Assembly: GCA_022827195.1 (NCBI GenBank)
Contig: JAJDTL010000018.1
Span: 62,001-126,000, forward strand
Origin: Caldilineaceae bacterium
GTDB lineage: Bacteria > Chloroflexota > Anaerolineae > Caldilineales > Caldilineaceae
Reading direction: 5' to 3'
DNA: 64,000 nucleotides
Shown here: positions 44,665-53,611 of the stretch, piece after piece
Position numbering within the stretch: position 1 is the stretch's first letter
Layout of the letters: each line of letters starts with the position of its first letter
Position numbers and translations under genes: made by a program
Notes under the pieces: generated by a model
Database searches by the model: none
Told to the model about the DNA's origin: nothing
What the model saw: the letters and a program-made list of their open reading frames with translations, nothing else

Positions 44665-45216
44665 TCAGTCGGTGAAGATAGGAAGATTGCCCAGCGCCGC
44701 AATCCCCTCCCAGGCGCCCGGGTCGCCTTCGGTAAAGACGGCCATTTCGCCGGCGATATGGCCTCCGCCTCTTTCTATCAGGGCGCGCAGCCCTTTGAGA
44801 GTGCTGCCGGTGCTTACAACGTCGTCAACTAGGAGCGCGCGCTTGCCCCGGATCAGTGCCAGGTCTTTGCCGTCGATGAAGAGGGTCTGCGGTTGGCCGG
44901 TGGTGATGCTGACGACCTCCGTTTCGAGACAGTTGACCATGTAGGGCTTGCGGATCTTGCGCACAATCACCAGGGGGAGACCGGTCGCGACCGAGAGGGC
45001 GTGCCCGAGCGGGACAGCCTTCACCTCCGGCGCGAGGATTACGTCGGCGTTTTCGGGCACGTCCTGCGACAGCATTGCGGCGGCAGTCTCGACGATTTCA
45101 GTGTCGCCCAGCATATTGAAAATGGCGATTTTGACGCCGGGCGCCACCTCGAAGACCGGCAGGTCTCGCTCGCATTCTCCTATGGTTACTCGATGGTGTC
45201 GTCCATCGTAACTCAT
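44665..45216 (-). CDS. Purine phosphoribosyltransferase family protein (Apt/Xpt-like)
   Basis: The 183-residue protein is a type I phosphoribosyltransferase. The PRPP motif is [14 protein letters not shown] near 127-140, and [28 protein letters not shown] near 60-87 is the family's pyrophosphate/hood area. It may salvage adenine or xanthine, or act as a regulator; the short N-terminal hood does not decide this. AAGGAG lies upstream of ATG 45216. It heads the prfA-prmC run with 69 bases between genes. Confidence 0.85.
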   Translation of the reverse strand: MSYDGRHHRVTIGECERDLPVFEVAPGVKIAIFNMLGDTEIVETAAAMLSQDVPENADVILAPEVKAVPLGHALSVATGLPLVIVRKIRKPYMVNCLETEVVSITTGQPQTLFIDGKDLALIRGKRALLVDDVVSTGSTLKGLRALIERGGGHIAGEMAVFTEGDPGAWEGIAALGNLPIFTD

Positions 45217-46438
45217 TGGACCTGCTCCTTGTGTACCTCACGTCAGGCGACACACAGTAGACCCTCGGTCAATTGACGCACACGCAATTCAGATGCAACC
45301 CCGTTTGCGCAAGACTGTCGCGCGCGGAACCACGTCAATCGAACGCAAAAAGCTACTCTAGCACAGAGATTCGAAAACTCCAAGAAACGGGAGCCGTATC
45401 ACATCAGAAGTAAGTAGGCGGCCAGAGAACGCTGCCCGATACAAGATTAGGGTTCGTTGACATTCGTCTGCACTACGGCTCATCTGATTCTTGTGATGGA
45501 CATAGTGGACGGCTACGGCTCGCGCGGCGGTCCTGGCGTCAAGCATCATGCGAGCAAAAGCAGAGTTGAAGGCAGGAAAGTTGTAGATTGCGACATTTGG
45601 TGGCCAGTAATTGGAAATGACAACGACTCCCAAAAGCCCCTGAAAGGCTTTCTTTTTTACGGGCGTTTGCGGGCGGATCTGGACGCGACATGGCGTGCTT
45701 TTTTGCCTGATTGGCGGGCGGAATCGGGCGAACCTTGCGGCAATTCCGAGGGAATGGCGGGCCGTGCGCTCGGACGATCCTAGATGATCCCAGACGATCT
45801 GAGACGATCTGAGACGATCTGAGACGATCTGAGACGTACGAAAATACGGTTCTTTGTGAAATGAGGACAGCGGACGGATGCGGCAAAGCCGGGCATGGAG
45901 GGCAGCGGTGCGTGCGGCATGGTTGGGGGTAGGTTGGTATGATGGGCAGACGGTTTTCATGGGTCGCAAAGAGTCGAGTTGCGGCAGGGCCGCGGGCGCA
46001 AACGGCGGTTGTAAGGAGCAGTGTAGCGTATTTCCGGGGCTCTTGCAGGATTTCAGGGAAAATTGGTTGTTGTGGGCGCGGGCGGCGGGAGGATTCCCGG
46101 GCTGATTGGGGACAGTTTGGGCGTTTATTTCTTTGCAGGGCTGGTTGACAAATGTCTGAACTTTGATTCAGCAGATTCTAACAGCTGATACTGTTCACTG
46201 CAGCGGCTTACGCAACCGTCTTCGCGCCGGGAATCAGGGGACCCAGAGCAGGCACTGTAAACAGGAAACCTGTCGATGACGACTTTGCTGACCAGTCGTT
46301 GGAAATGTCAGCGCCCCTTGGTTCAGCGTTGAGAGGACTTTGAATGTCGGAGCCTACTTGACGGGCGCGGCGAAGGAGTTGCAACCCATCTGCCGAAGAC
46401 TTCGAGTTTGACGTTGAGGTCAGGCTAATGAGGACAGG
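45217..46438. other. Gene-poor region with repeats
   Basis: No convincing gene is seen in 1.2 kb. It holds the 10-bp GATC-containing repeat (given separately) and a stretch around 45880-46060 that shares words such as CGGCATGGTTGGGGG and CTCTTGCAGG with the other large gap (62.9-63.1 kb). A short direct repeat of CAGGCTAAT lies near 46420-46443. A 203-codon minus-strand frame at 45358-45969 has no homology-like content and spans the repeat, so I do not call it. Confidence 0.5.
45771..45835. repeat. Tandem 10-bp repeat with a GATC in each unit
   Basis: Four perfect copies of AGACGATCTG (45792-45831) are followed by a partial copy and preceded by two degenerate units (GGACGATCCT, AGATGATCCC). 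The period equals about one turn of B-DNA, so all GATC sites face the same side of the helix. Confidence 0.9.
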
Positions 46439-46858
46439 CTAATACTGTCTGGCCTTGCGGCGGACGTAAGGAACGGAGAGCACTGCTGTCAGCAGGCAGA
46501 TGACAAAGATTATGAGCAGTCCGCCCGCCCCCACAGGATGGAGCGCGTCCAAATCCCCCTCGAAATAGGCGACGAGAAGGCTGATGGACATGGCGCTGTT
46601 GCTGATCAACGCCGCCAGCAGGACGGCCGGCTGCAACTCGGACTGGGCTGCCGCGGAAAGGAGACCGATCCCCAGGCCAATCAGCGCGCTGCCGCCGATG
46701 CGGGCCGCCCAGGCTGAGCCAAGCGTGATGCCGGCAAACTCCAGCAGGTCCCGTGGGTAGACCAGCAGAAGCGCGCCCAGCCCCAGCCCGATGGTAACGG
46801 CATTCACGCGCAGGAGGAGACGGGCGGCGCGGTAATGGTCATTGAAGGTGTAAGCCAT
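46439..46858 (-). CDS. Small four-helix membrane protein, uncharacterised
   Basis: The 139-residue protein has four hydrophobic segments at about 15-35, 45-68, 75-97 and 105-130, with a basic C terminus (RRKARQY). The N-terminal FNDHYRAARLLLRVNAVTIGLGLGALLLVYP and the Gly-rich helix ARIGGSALIGLGIGLL recall small DUF-type membrane proteins, but I cannot name the family. A strong promoter lies 100 bases upstream. Function unknown. Confidence 0.75.
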   Translation of the reverse strand: MAYTFNDHYRAARLLLRVNAVTIGLGLGALLLVYPRDLLEFAGITLGSAWAARIGGSALIGLGIGLLSAAAQSELQPAVLLAALISNSAMSISLLVAYFEGDLDALHPVGAGGLLIIFVICLLTAVLSVPYVRRKARQY

Positions 46859-46959
46859 TGATCCGAAAGGCGGGTTGCCGCCGCTTCAGGTTGCGGGTTC
46901 CATGCAGGAGGCCTGCCTGGATTCGCATCAAATTTCGTTGCAAAAGGCACTGGCTTAGC

Positions 46960-46988
46960 AGTATAGCAGACGCCGAAAGTGCTGTCAG
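46960..46988 (-). promoter_or_regulatory. Strong promoter of the small membrane protein
   Basis: The minus strand has CTGACA (46988-46983), 17 bases, then TATACT (46965-46960), each 5/6 to consensus, with TGC directly before the -10. The leader to ATG 46858 is about 95 bases. Confidence 0.6.
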
Positions 46989-47115
46989 GGGGAGCTGTTA
47001 GGGGGAGAAGAGAAGCCCGTCCTCTTTCTGCGCCTGCGGGGCGCCTGTGGTACACTGGCCCTGGCGCTTAGGCAATGAACTGCTACAAGAGTTGGGACGC
47101 AAGACGGAGACAATC

Positions 47116-47760
47116 GTGAGCCAGCGGATCTGGATTGTCCGGCACGGCAACCGCGAAGACTTTCAGAATCCCGGCTGGGCCAGAACGGCTGAACGACCTT
47201 ACGATCCCGCACTCTCGGCGGATGGAGAGACACAGGCGCAGGAGGTCGGCCGCAGCCTGCGCAGTGAGCCGGTCGACTACATTTTTGCATCGCCGTATCT
47301 GCGTACGATTCAAACGGCCAGTCACATTGCCGACGCGCTCGATTTGCCGGTTCGCCTCGAGCCGGGCATCGGCGAGATTCTTCCCGACATTCAGGGTATG
47401 CCGGCGCTACTGTCCCGGGGAGAGCGCGCCCAACGCTTTCCCCGTATCGATTGGAACTACAACGCAGCAGGCTGCCTCAGCTATCCAGAGAGTTCAGACG
47501 CGGGGCACATCAGGGCCGCGGTTACGGCAAAGGCTCTGACGGCACGCTATCCTGCGAAGAACCTCTTGATGGTCACCCACGGAGCGCCGGTCGTCGGCAT
47601 CGTTAAGGGGTTGACCGGCGTGACCGAGCGTATCACCGTACCGCTGTGCTGCATCTTCACTCTGCAACGCAGCTCGGAAGGCTGGCACGTCGTGCAGAGC
47701 TCCGTTACATCCCACCTCAGCAACCCGGAGACGAGCAGGCGCTACGCCCACTCCGGCTAG
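47116..47760 (+). CDS. Histidine phosphatase family protein (phosphoglycerate mutase-like)
   Basis: The 214-residue protein has the phosphate-pocket motif IVRHGNRED at residues 6-14 with the nucleophilic histidine, SPYLRTIQTASHIADAL near 59-75 and the second histidine in VTHGAPVVGI near 154. The substrate may be a sugar phosphate, phosphoprotein or other phosphoester. GTG 47116 is preferred because GGAGA lies six bases upstream and the family begins here; an upstream GTG at 47047 would add 23 unrelated residues. It converges on the DinB-like gene. Confidence 0.85.
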   Translation: MSQRIWIVRHGNREDFQNPGWARTAERPYDPALSADGETQAQEVGRSLRSEPVDYIFASPYLRTIQTASHIADALDLPVRLEPGIGEILPDIQGMPALLSRGERAQRFPRIDWNYNAAGCLSYPESSDAGHIRAAVTAKALTARYPAKNLLMVTHGAPVVGIVKGLTGVTERITVPLCCIFTLQRSSEGWHVVQSSVTSHLSNPETSRRYAHSG

Positions 47761-47778
47761 GAGGAGCCTGCGGGCTTT

Positions 47779-48801
47779 CTATACCAGGGGACGGAGCCGT
47801 CCCTGGGCGCGCGCGGCGTAGATTTCGGCAGCGTGGTCCGCGGCGTGGGCTGACATTGAGATCAGCAAGAAGATCAAGTTGCCCTTCTCAGCCTGGTTGT
47901 AGGCGACCTCTTTCTGCACCTGCTCATCGCTGAGGCTGCGGTAGCGGTTGGCGATGCGGCGGTGCACTGTCACCAGCCGGTCCAGAAGATCGATCATCGA
48001 CATGTCGGCCTTGCCCGCCATCAGGCGTTCGTTGACGGCGTCATCGTCAGCGGAGATCCAGGGATCGAGCACGGTAAGGTCGACTTCGGGCCACTGGCGC
48101 ACAATCGCCCAGGTATATTCGTCCCAAACGAGCGCGTGGACCAGGACGTCTCGCACACTCCACCGGCCGCTCACAGCGATCGAGACACAGTCGTGCTCGG
48201 ACAGTCCGGTGATGCCGTCCAGCAGGTTGTCGAACTGGCGTCGATAGAATCGGATGACCCCCTCGCGGCCCCACCGCTGCAGCGAGAAACAGTAGCTGTG
48301 CACATCCTGGGCGTGTTCATCGGCGTGACGCGGCATGTGGTTCAGCAGCTGCTTCAGGACCGGCCGCCGGGCGCCGTTCTCCGCGTAGTCGGCACCGATC
48401 TGCCCGGCAGTGAGGGAGGCGGCAAATTCGATCATGTTGCTGCGCGCTTCATCGGCTACGGCCAGGACCTCTTCCCAACTTCGGTCCTCATTTTCGGCGC
48501 GGTCGTCGTTGCTGCGCGGCGGAGAAGGGACCGGCCCGGCCGCGTTAAGCGCAGCCTGCATGCGCTGCAGCTGGAAACCGTCCCAGAAGGCAACGTGGGC
48601 CACCATCGCCAGGGGAGACCAGCCGTTTTCGAGACAAGGCCGCGTGCACTCCTCTGGATTGAGCAGGAACAGGGGCCAGCGAAAGTTGAGATAGCTTCGC
48701 TGCAGGCGCGCCGCAATCGCCTCCGGTGAGAAATCGTCCGACTCTTCGTCTTGCGCGCGGTCGCGGGTTAGAGCGGTCGCGTCCTTCTCTTCCTGTGTCA
48801 T
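47779..48801 (-). CDS. Tandem DinB/maltose-pyruvate-like (four-helix bundle) domain protein
   Basis: The 340-residue protein looks like two DinB-type bundles in a row. The first covers about 25-165, with ENGWSPLAMVAHVAFWD and NHMPRHADEHAQDVH. The second covers about 175-335, with SGRWSVRDVLVHALVWDEYTW and SMSAHAADHAAEIYA. Each half carries the spaced histidines (one in the second helix, H-x3-H in the last) that bind a metal in DinB/YfiT proteins, some of which are thiol transferases or damage-induced hydrolases. It ends six bases before the start region of the neighbouring ABC-class ATPase gene on the same strand. Confidence 0.78.
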   Translation of the reverse strand: MTQEEKDATALTRDRAQDEESDDFSPEAIAARLQRSYLNFRWPLFLLNPEECTRPCLENGWSPLAMVAHVAFWDGFQLQRMQAALNAAGPVPSPPRSNDDRAENEDRSWEEVLAVADEARSNMIEFAASLTAGQIGADYAENGARRPVLKQLLNHMPRHADEHAQDVHSYCFSLQRWGREGVIRFYRRQFDNLLDGITGLSEHDCVSIAVSGRWSVRDVLVHALVWDEYTWAIVRQWPEVDLTVLDPWISADDDAVNERLMAGKADMSMIDLLDRLVTVHRRIANRYRSLSDEQVQKEVAYNQAEKGNLIFLLISMSAHAADHAAEIYAARAQGRLRPLV

Positions 48802-48807
48802 TCCCGG

Positions 48808-50523
48808 TTATCCTCCTCTAACCTCAAGTGTCCGCAGTCGGTTGAGCGCGGCGGCCAGTTCGTGGCGCCGAAAACAGGCGAGATCGCCGGTCCGCCGGCT
48901 GTCCAGAACATCCAGACCGTCGCGTTCGATGGCGGCATGCACCAGTTCGAGGACCTCTGCCAAAGTGCGGCTCCCGTCGATGAAAGAACGGCGGGCGTAG
49001 TCCAACGCCGCGCCTATGGCCCTCGTCTGCGCCCAGTGGACGATCTGCTCCACGGCCGACAGATCCAGCGACTCCGCGCCGAATTGGATGGTGCGAACGT
49101 TCCTTGTCTTGATATTCACCTGACGGCGCCCCTTGGAGGGATCTATCGATCCGGGCCGGGGGCGCCTCCGCAAGTCAATCTCGATTGGTCCGGCCCCTTC
49201 ATTCGCCCGCGCCGTGGGATAGGCGGCCGCGACCTCTTGAGCGCGTTCAGTCACGTCGCGCGGGCGGAAGTTTTCCATTGCGATCACGGTGTCGGCAACG
49301 TCGAGGTAGTCGCCGCTGCCGCCGACAACGAGGACCGCGCTGACACCGAACTGAGCGTGCAGCTTGCGCACGCGGTCGATGAAGGGGGTGATCGGTTCAT
49401 GCGCTTTGGGCACGAGCGCCTGCATGCGGGCATCCCGAATCAGAAAATTGGTGGCAGCCGTGTCCTCGTCGATGAGCAGCCCTTCCGCGCCGGCTTCGAG
49501 CGCCTCGACAATGGCAGCGGCCTGGCTGGTGGAGCCGCTTGCGTTGCGGCTCGAGAAGCTGCGGGTCGTCTGCCCCAGGGGAAGGTCGCCGATGAAGGCC
49601 GAAATGTCAACGCTGCTCACCGACCTGCCGTCTTCGGCTCGAATCTTTACAAGATCCGATACGCTGACGACCAGCTCCCGGCCGTCGCCGGGCCGGTGAT
49701 TGTAGACCCCGCGTTCGATCGCCCGCAGTAGCGTCGACTTTCCGTGATAGCCGCCGCCGACGATCAGCGTCACGCCCGCGGCAATGCCCATGCCGGTCAC
49801 GGCGCCGGCGTGGGGAAGTGTAAAGGACCGGCGCAGGCTTTCAGGCGTGCGGAAGGGAACCACCCCGTCGGCTCGCAGGGGCCGGTCGTCAACGCCGCTG
49901 GCGCGGGGCAGGACCGCCCCGTCTGCAACGAATGAGATCAAGCCTTGCTGGGCCAGCATGGCGCGCAGGGCGTCTGCGTCTTCGTTGGCGGCTGCATGAA
50001 GCCAGAGTGCCTCGTCCGAATGGCTGCGTGCGATAAGGCTGCTCTCGACGATCTCGGGCACATCCTTCACGAGGAGCCGGCTGGCCTGGCGGCCCAGCAC
50101 GCGCCTTCCCTGGGCGGGCAACCCGACCGTGAAACGGGCTTCGGCCGTACCGTCGTCGTGAATCTGCACGGCCGTGTTCGCCAGCACCTGCTGACCGGGC
50201 GCCTCAATCCTGATCTCTCCGCTGCGCCCGCTGCCGCGCCGCGCGGACAAGCGGCTCGCCAGGCGGGCGAAAGCTCTGGCCAGGAAGCAGCTGACGCCCA
50301 CCGCGCGGCTGTCGCCGGCGAAGAGCCGTTCCGGCAGTGCGGCCGTGCGCGGGGGGACGAGGGCCCGCAGACGGCTGGGCGCTGCAAACGGGTCCGACTG
50401 GACTGAGTCGATCGCAAGGGTGAAGCCTGGGAAGCTGTAGGTCCCACCGATCTCCTTGTAAGCTTTGTACCCGCGGCCGTCGATGCGGATGAGAGTCTGA
50501 TGTAGGGCCTCATGGGTACGCAT
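48808..50523 (-). CDS. Predicted ABC-class ATPase (PF09818 type)
   Basis: The 571-residue protein resembles the predicted ABC-class ATPase family, to which the trypanosome RNA-editing-associated protein MRB1590 belongs. The N-terminal block DGRGYKAYKEIGGTYSF near 15-31 is family-typical. Walker A is GGGYHGKSTLL near 257-267, the signature-like piece is SGSTSQAAAIVEALEAGAEGLLIDEDTAATNFLIRD near 330-365 with Walker B, and VGGSGDYLDVADTVI follows. There are no membrane segments. Bacterial function is unknown; RNA binding is suggested by the eukaryotic relative. ATG 50523 begins MRTHEALHQTL. It is divergent from the aldo/keto reductase operon. Confidence 0.85.
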   Translation of the reverse strand: MRTHEALHQTLIRIDGRGYKAYKEIGGTYSFPGFTLAIDSVQSDPFAAPSRLRALVPPRTAALPERLFAGDSRAVGVSCFLARAFARLASRLSARRGSGRSGEIRIEAPGQQVLANTAVQIHDDGTAEARFTVGLPAQGRRVLGRQASRLLVKDVPEIVESSLIARSHSDEALWLHAAANEDADALRAMLAQQGLISFVADGAVLPRASGVDDRPLRADGVVPFRTPESLRRSFTLPHAGAVTGMGIAAGVTLIVGGGYHGKSTLLRAIERGVYNHRPGDGRELVVSVSDLVKIRAEDGRSVSSVDISAFIGDLPLGQTTRSFSSRNASGSTSQAAAIVEALEAGAEGLLIDEDTAATNFLIRDARMQALVPKAHEPITPFIDRVRKLHAQFGVSAVLVVGGSGDYLDVADTVIAMENFRPRDVTERAQEVAAAYPTARANEGAGPIEIDLRRRPRPGSIDPSKGRRQVNIKTRNVRTIQFGAESLDLSAVEQIVHWAQTRAIGAALDYARRSFIDGSRTLAEVLELVHAAIERDGLDVLDSRRTGDLACFRRHELAAALNRLRTLEVRGG

Positions 50524-50619
50524 GTTCGTCGTCTTAAGGTTATTGCGGAAGCGTCTGCAGACGCAGTTGATCGGTTGCCTTCGTCGACAAAACCGTCTTC
50601 CGGCGGCTTGAGGGAGGAT

Positions 50620-50648
50620 TTTACATCGCTTCAAATCGCTTGTACACT
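50620..50648 (+). promoter_or_regulatory. Promoter of the aldo/keto reductase-larBEC operon
   Basis: TTTACA (50620-50625, 5/6) and TACACT (50643-50648, 4/6) are separated by 17 bases. ATG of the first gene is 80 bases downstream. Confidence 0.5.
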
Positions 50649-50727
50649 GTGGGCGAGTCGGAAAGGAAGATTAGCGGCAAACCCGCCGTCAACGCGCTCA
50701 GTCAAACAACTGCAAGAGACCGACGAC

Positions 50728-51744
50728 ATGGAATATCGCAATTTCGGACGAACGGGCATGAAGGTGAGCCCGCTCTGCCTGGGCTGCATGAACTTCGGAC
50801 GGCGGACGACCCCTGAGGACTCGTACGCAATCATCGACCGCGCACTGGACGCCGGCATCAATTTTCTGGATACGGCAAACGTATACAGCCGCGGCCGCAG
50901 CGAAGAGATCACCGGCGAGGCGCTGAAGCGCAACGGCGGCCGCAGCCGCGTCGTCCTGGCGACAAAGGTCCACGGCAGGATGGATGACGACGACCCCAAT
51001 GCTGCGGGGACCAGCCGCCGCCATATTGTCGAGCAGTGCGAGGCCAGCCTCATCCGATTGCAGACCGACTACATCGACATCTACCAGGTCCACCGGCCCC
51101 GCCCCGAGATCGCAATCGACGAGACCCTGCGCGCGCTGGACGACCTCGTCAGGGCGGGGAAGGTCCGCTACCTGGGCAGCAGTACGTTTGCGGCGTGGCA
51201 GGTCGTCGAGTCGCTTTGGGTGGCAAAGGAGCTCGGCCTCAACCGCTTCGTTTCGGAGCAGCCTCCCTACCACATACTGGACCGGCGCATCGAGCGGGAG
51301 CTGATCCCGATGGCGCAGACCCATGGCATCGGGCTGATTCCCTGGAGCCCCCTGGCCGGCGGCCTGCTGACCGGCAAGTACACGCGTGAAGAGCCTTCGC
51401 CGGAGGGCGGGCGCTATGCCAATGCAGAAAACGAACCGCGCCTGGCTCGTCGTAAGAACGACGCTATCTACGACATCGTCGAGGGATTGCGCCCGCTGGC
51501 AGTGGACAAGGGTTGCGCACTTTCCCAGTTCGCGCTGGCCTGGTGCGTGCAGCAGCCGGGCATCACCAGCCCGATCATTGGCCCGCGGACAATGGAGCAG
51601 CTCGAGGACAACCTCGGCGCGCTCGACGTAGACGTGACCGACCAGGATCGGAAGGCTGTCGACGCACTCGTCCCGCCCGGTCGCATGGTCAGCCCGTTCT
51701 ACGAGGCCGACTTCGGCCCGCAACAGTTCCGTGCGCTGGCGTGA
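50728..51744 (+). CDS. Aldo/keto reductase
   Basis: The 338-residue TIM-barrel NADPH-dependent reductase has the catalytic tetrad in order: Asp and Tyr in FLDTANVYSRGRSEEITG near 50-68, Lys in VVLATKVHG near 83 and His in YIDIYQVHRP near 120. The cofactor block is GIGLIPWSPLAGGLLTGKYTR near 207 with the later QPGITSPIIGPRTMEQLEDNL. It fits the AKR11/AKR13-like branch that reduces aldehydes or ketones. It starts 80 bases after a promoter and ends six bases before larB, so it may share an operon with the nickel-pincer genes. Confidence 0.93.
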   Translation: MEYRNFGRTGMKVSPLCLGCMNFGRRTTPEDSYAIIDRALDAGINFLDTANVYSRGRSEEITGEALKRNGGRSRVVLATKVHGRMDDDDPNAAGTSRRHIVEQCEASLIRLQTDYIDIYQVHRPRPEIAIDETLRALDDLVRAGKVRYLGSSTFAAWQVVESLWVAKELGLNRFVSEQPPYHILDRRIERELIPMAQTHGIGLIPWSPLAGGLLTGKYTREEPSPEGGRYANAENEPRLARRKNDAIYDIVEGLRPLAVDKGCALSQFALAWCVQQPGITSPIIGPRTMEQLEDNLGALDVDVTDQDRKAVDALVPPGRMVSPFYEADFGPQQFRALA

Positions 51745-51750
51745 CCGCCG

Positions 51751-52560
51751 ATGAATGAGTCGCAGCTGGCCGCTCTCCTGGGCGATGTGGCTGACGGCAC
51801 AGCCTCAGTTGAATCCGCGCTGGCGCGCTTGCGAACTCTCCCCTTCGAAACCCTCGAAGGCGTGGCGACGCTGGACCATCACAGGCCCTTGCGAACCGGG
51901 TTTGCCGAGGTCATCTATTGCGAGGGCAAGACGGCGCAGCAGGTGGCGTTGATTGCCGAGAGGCTTGTGGCGCGTTCTCCCCGTCTCTTGGGCACGCGGG
52001 CGACAGAAGCACAGTTTGAGGCTGCGCGAAAGCGCGTGCCCGATCTGCAATGGCGGGAAGAGGCACGTTGCCTGTGGGTTGACCGCGAACCGGAGGGCGA
52101 GCGAAAAAGCGGGGTGGTTGTCGTCTGTGCCGGCACGAGCGACCTGAATGTGCTGGAGGAAGCGGCGCTGACCCTGCGGCTCATGGGGCACTGGGCGCAT
52201 ACAATCACGGACGTGGGCGTGTCCGGTCTTCACCGGCTGGTGCCCCACATTCCGACCTTGCAGCAGGCGAACGTTGTCATCGTCGTCGCAGGCATGGAGG
52301 GCGCACTGGCGTCTGTCGTGGCGGGTCTGACGCAGGCGCCGGTCATCGCGGTGCCAACGAGTGTCGGTTATGGGGCCAGTTTCGGCGGCGTGGCCGCGCT
52401 GCTGGCGATGTTGAATGGCTGCGCGTCGGGAATGGCGGTTGTCAACATTGACAATGGCTTCGGCGCGGGTCATCTGGCAGCGTTGATCAATCGAAAGATC
52501 GGCAGCAAGGGGCCGGCGGACCGAGAAGGTGTCAGCGCAGACGGCAGAGTTGGCACTTAA
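51751..52560 (+). CDS. larB: Nickel-pincer cofactor biosynthesis protein LarB
   Basis: The 269-residue protein is a PurE-like (NCAIR mutase) enzyme that carboxylates and hydrolyses nicotinic acid adenine dinucleotide to P2CMN in synthesis of the LarA cofactor. The family blocks are VIYCEGKTAQQV near 53, RATEAQFEAARKRVPDLQW, VVVCAGTSDLNVLEEAALTLRLMG near 127-150, DVGVSGLHRLV and VIVVAGMEGALASVVAGL near 176-193. The C-terminal GYGASFGGVAALLAMLNGCASGMAVVNIDNGFGA is characteristic. larE and larC follow. Confidence 0.95.
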   Translation: MNESQLAALLGDVADGTASVESALARLRTLPFETLEGVATLDHHRPLRTGFAEVIYCEGKTAQQVALIAERLVARSPRLLGTRATEAQFEAARKRVPDLQWREEARCLWVDREPEGERKSGVVVVCAGTSDLNVLEEAALTLRLMGHWAHTITDVGVSGLHRLVPHIPTLQQANVVIVVAGMEGALASVVAGLTQAPVIAVPTSVGYGASFGGVAALLAMLNGCASGMAVVNIDNGFGAGHLAALINRKIGSKGPADREGVSADGRVGT

Positions 52561-52596
52561 GCAGCTTAAGAAAGTTAGCCGGGTGACGGTGAAACC

Positions 52597-53556
52597 ATGA
52601 AAGAGACGACAGTGCGGGAGTACCCTCCTCAGGAATGGCCAAAGCAGACGGAAGCTCCTGTCGGGGCCAGCCATGCGCTGACCGCGGCAACGGCTGCTAA
52701 GCTGGAGGTCATGCGGGTCGCCCTGGCCTCGTTCGGCTCCGTGATCGTAGCCTACTCCGGAGGCGTGGACAGCGCGCTCGTTATGGCGGTCGCCTTTGAG
52801 CAGCTGGGCGGCCGGTCGGACTCGAGTGCGGACGGGCAGGGCGCGCTGGCCTGCATCGGCGTCTCACCCAGTTATCCGGCGCGCGAAATGCGCGACGCTG
52901 TCGCCCTGGCGGAGGAGATAGGCATTCCCTACCGCCTGGTGGAGACCGAAGAGTATCTCGACCCCAACTACGCTGCAAACCCCGACAACCGCTGCTACTT
53001 CTGTAAGGCTGAGCTTCACGACCGGCTGCACGCAATTCTGGAAAAGGAGGCGTGGGGCATCGTCTGCGACGGGACCAACGCCAGCGACACGGGCGACTTC
53101 AGGCCGGGCGCGACCGCGGCGCGCGAGCGAGGTGTGTGTTCCCCACTCCTGGAAGCCGGCATCACCAAGCCGGAAGTGCGAGCGATCGCGCGCCACCTCG
53201 GATTGCCGGTCTGGGACAAGCCCGCCATGGCCTGTCTTTCGTCACGCGTGCCGCACGGCACACCGATCGACCCGCAGCTGCTGCGCCAAATCGAGGCGGC
53301 CGAGGATGTCCTGGTGGCGCGGGGAATCCGGCAGTTTCGCGTGCGGCATCACGGCGAGATCGCCCGCATTGAGCTGCCGCCGGCGGAATTCGCGACGGTT
53401 ATCGCCGATCACCAGGCGATTGTCGCCGGCATTCAGGCGGCCGGCTACCGCTACGTCACGCTCGACCTGGCCGGATTCCGCAGCGGCGGTCTGAACGCGG
53501 TTGCCGACGGGGCGGCCGGCGGCGGGCTCATCCCGGTCGCTGAGCTCATGTCCTGA
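52597..53556 (+). CDS. larE: ATP-dependent sulfur transferase LarE
   Basis: The 319-residue PP-loop enzyme adenylates P2CMN and donates sulfur to form the pincer thioamide. The PP-loop SGGVDSALV is at residues 54-62. Cysteines at 133 and 136 (CYFC), 181 (CSPL) and 213 (ACLSSR) are visible. Cys213 lies in the motif where, allowing for the roughly 35-residue N-terminal extension, the sacrificial Cys176 of the L. plantarum enzyme is expected. Additional cysteines may point to the cluster-bearing class of LarE that takes sulfur from a 4Fe-4S cluster rather than destroying its own cysteine. That is an inference. Confidence 0.93.
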   Translation: MKETTVREYPPQEWPKQTEAPVGASHALTAATAAKLEVMRVALASFGSVIVAYSGGVDSALVMAVAFEQLGGRSDSSADGQGALACIGVSPSYPAREMRDAVALAEEIGIPYRLVETEEYLDPNYAANPDNRCYFCKAELHDRLHAILEKEAWGIVCDGTNASDTGDFRPGATAARERGVCSPLLEAGITKPEVRAIARHLGLPVWDKPAMACLSSRVPHGTPIDPQLLRQIEAAEDVLVARGIRQFRVRHHGEIARIELPPAEFATVIADHQAIVAGIQAAGYRYVTLDLAGFRSGGLNAVADGAAGGGLIPVAELMS

Positions 53557-53611
53557 GGCCTCCTGCCGCGACCCAACGAGAGAGGTCGCGTAGGTTTCTC
53601 CAGTGCGATCC

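Noticed and set aside
45771..45835. Possible CRISPR array
   Set aside because: The unit is 10 bp with no spacers, and no cas genes are present in the window.
45358..45969. A 203-codon minus-strand frame in the gap after the phosphoribosyltransferase
   Set aside because: It spans the 10-bp repeat, has no recognisable domain and no ribosome-binding site that I can see.
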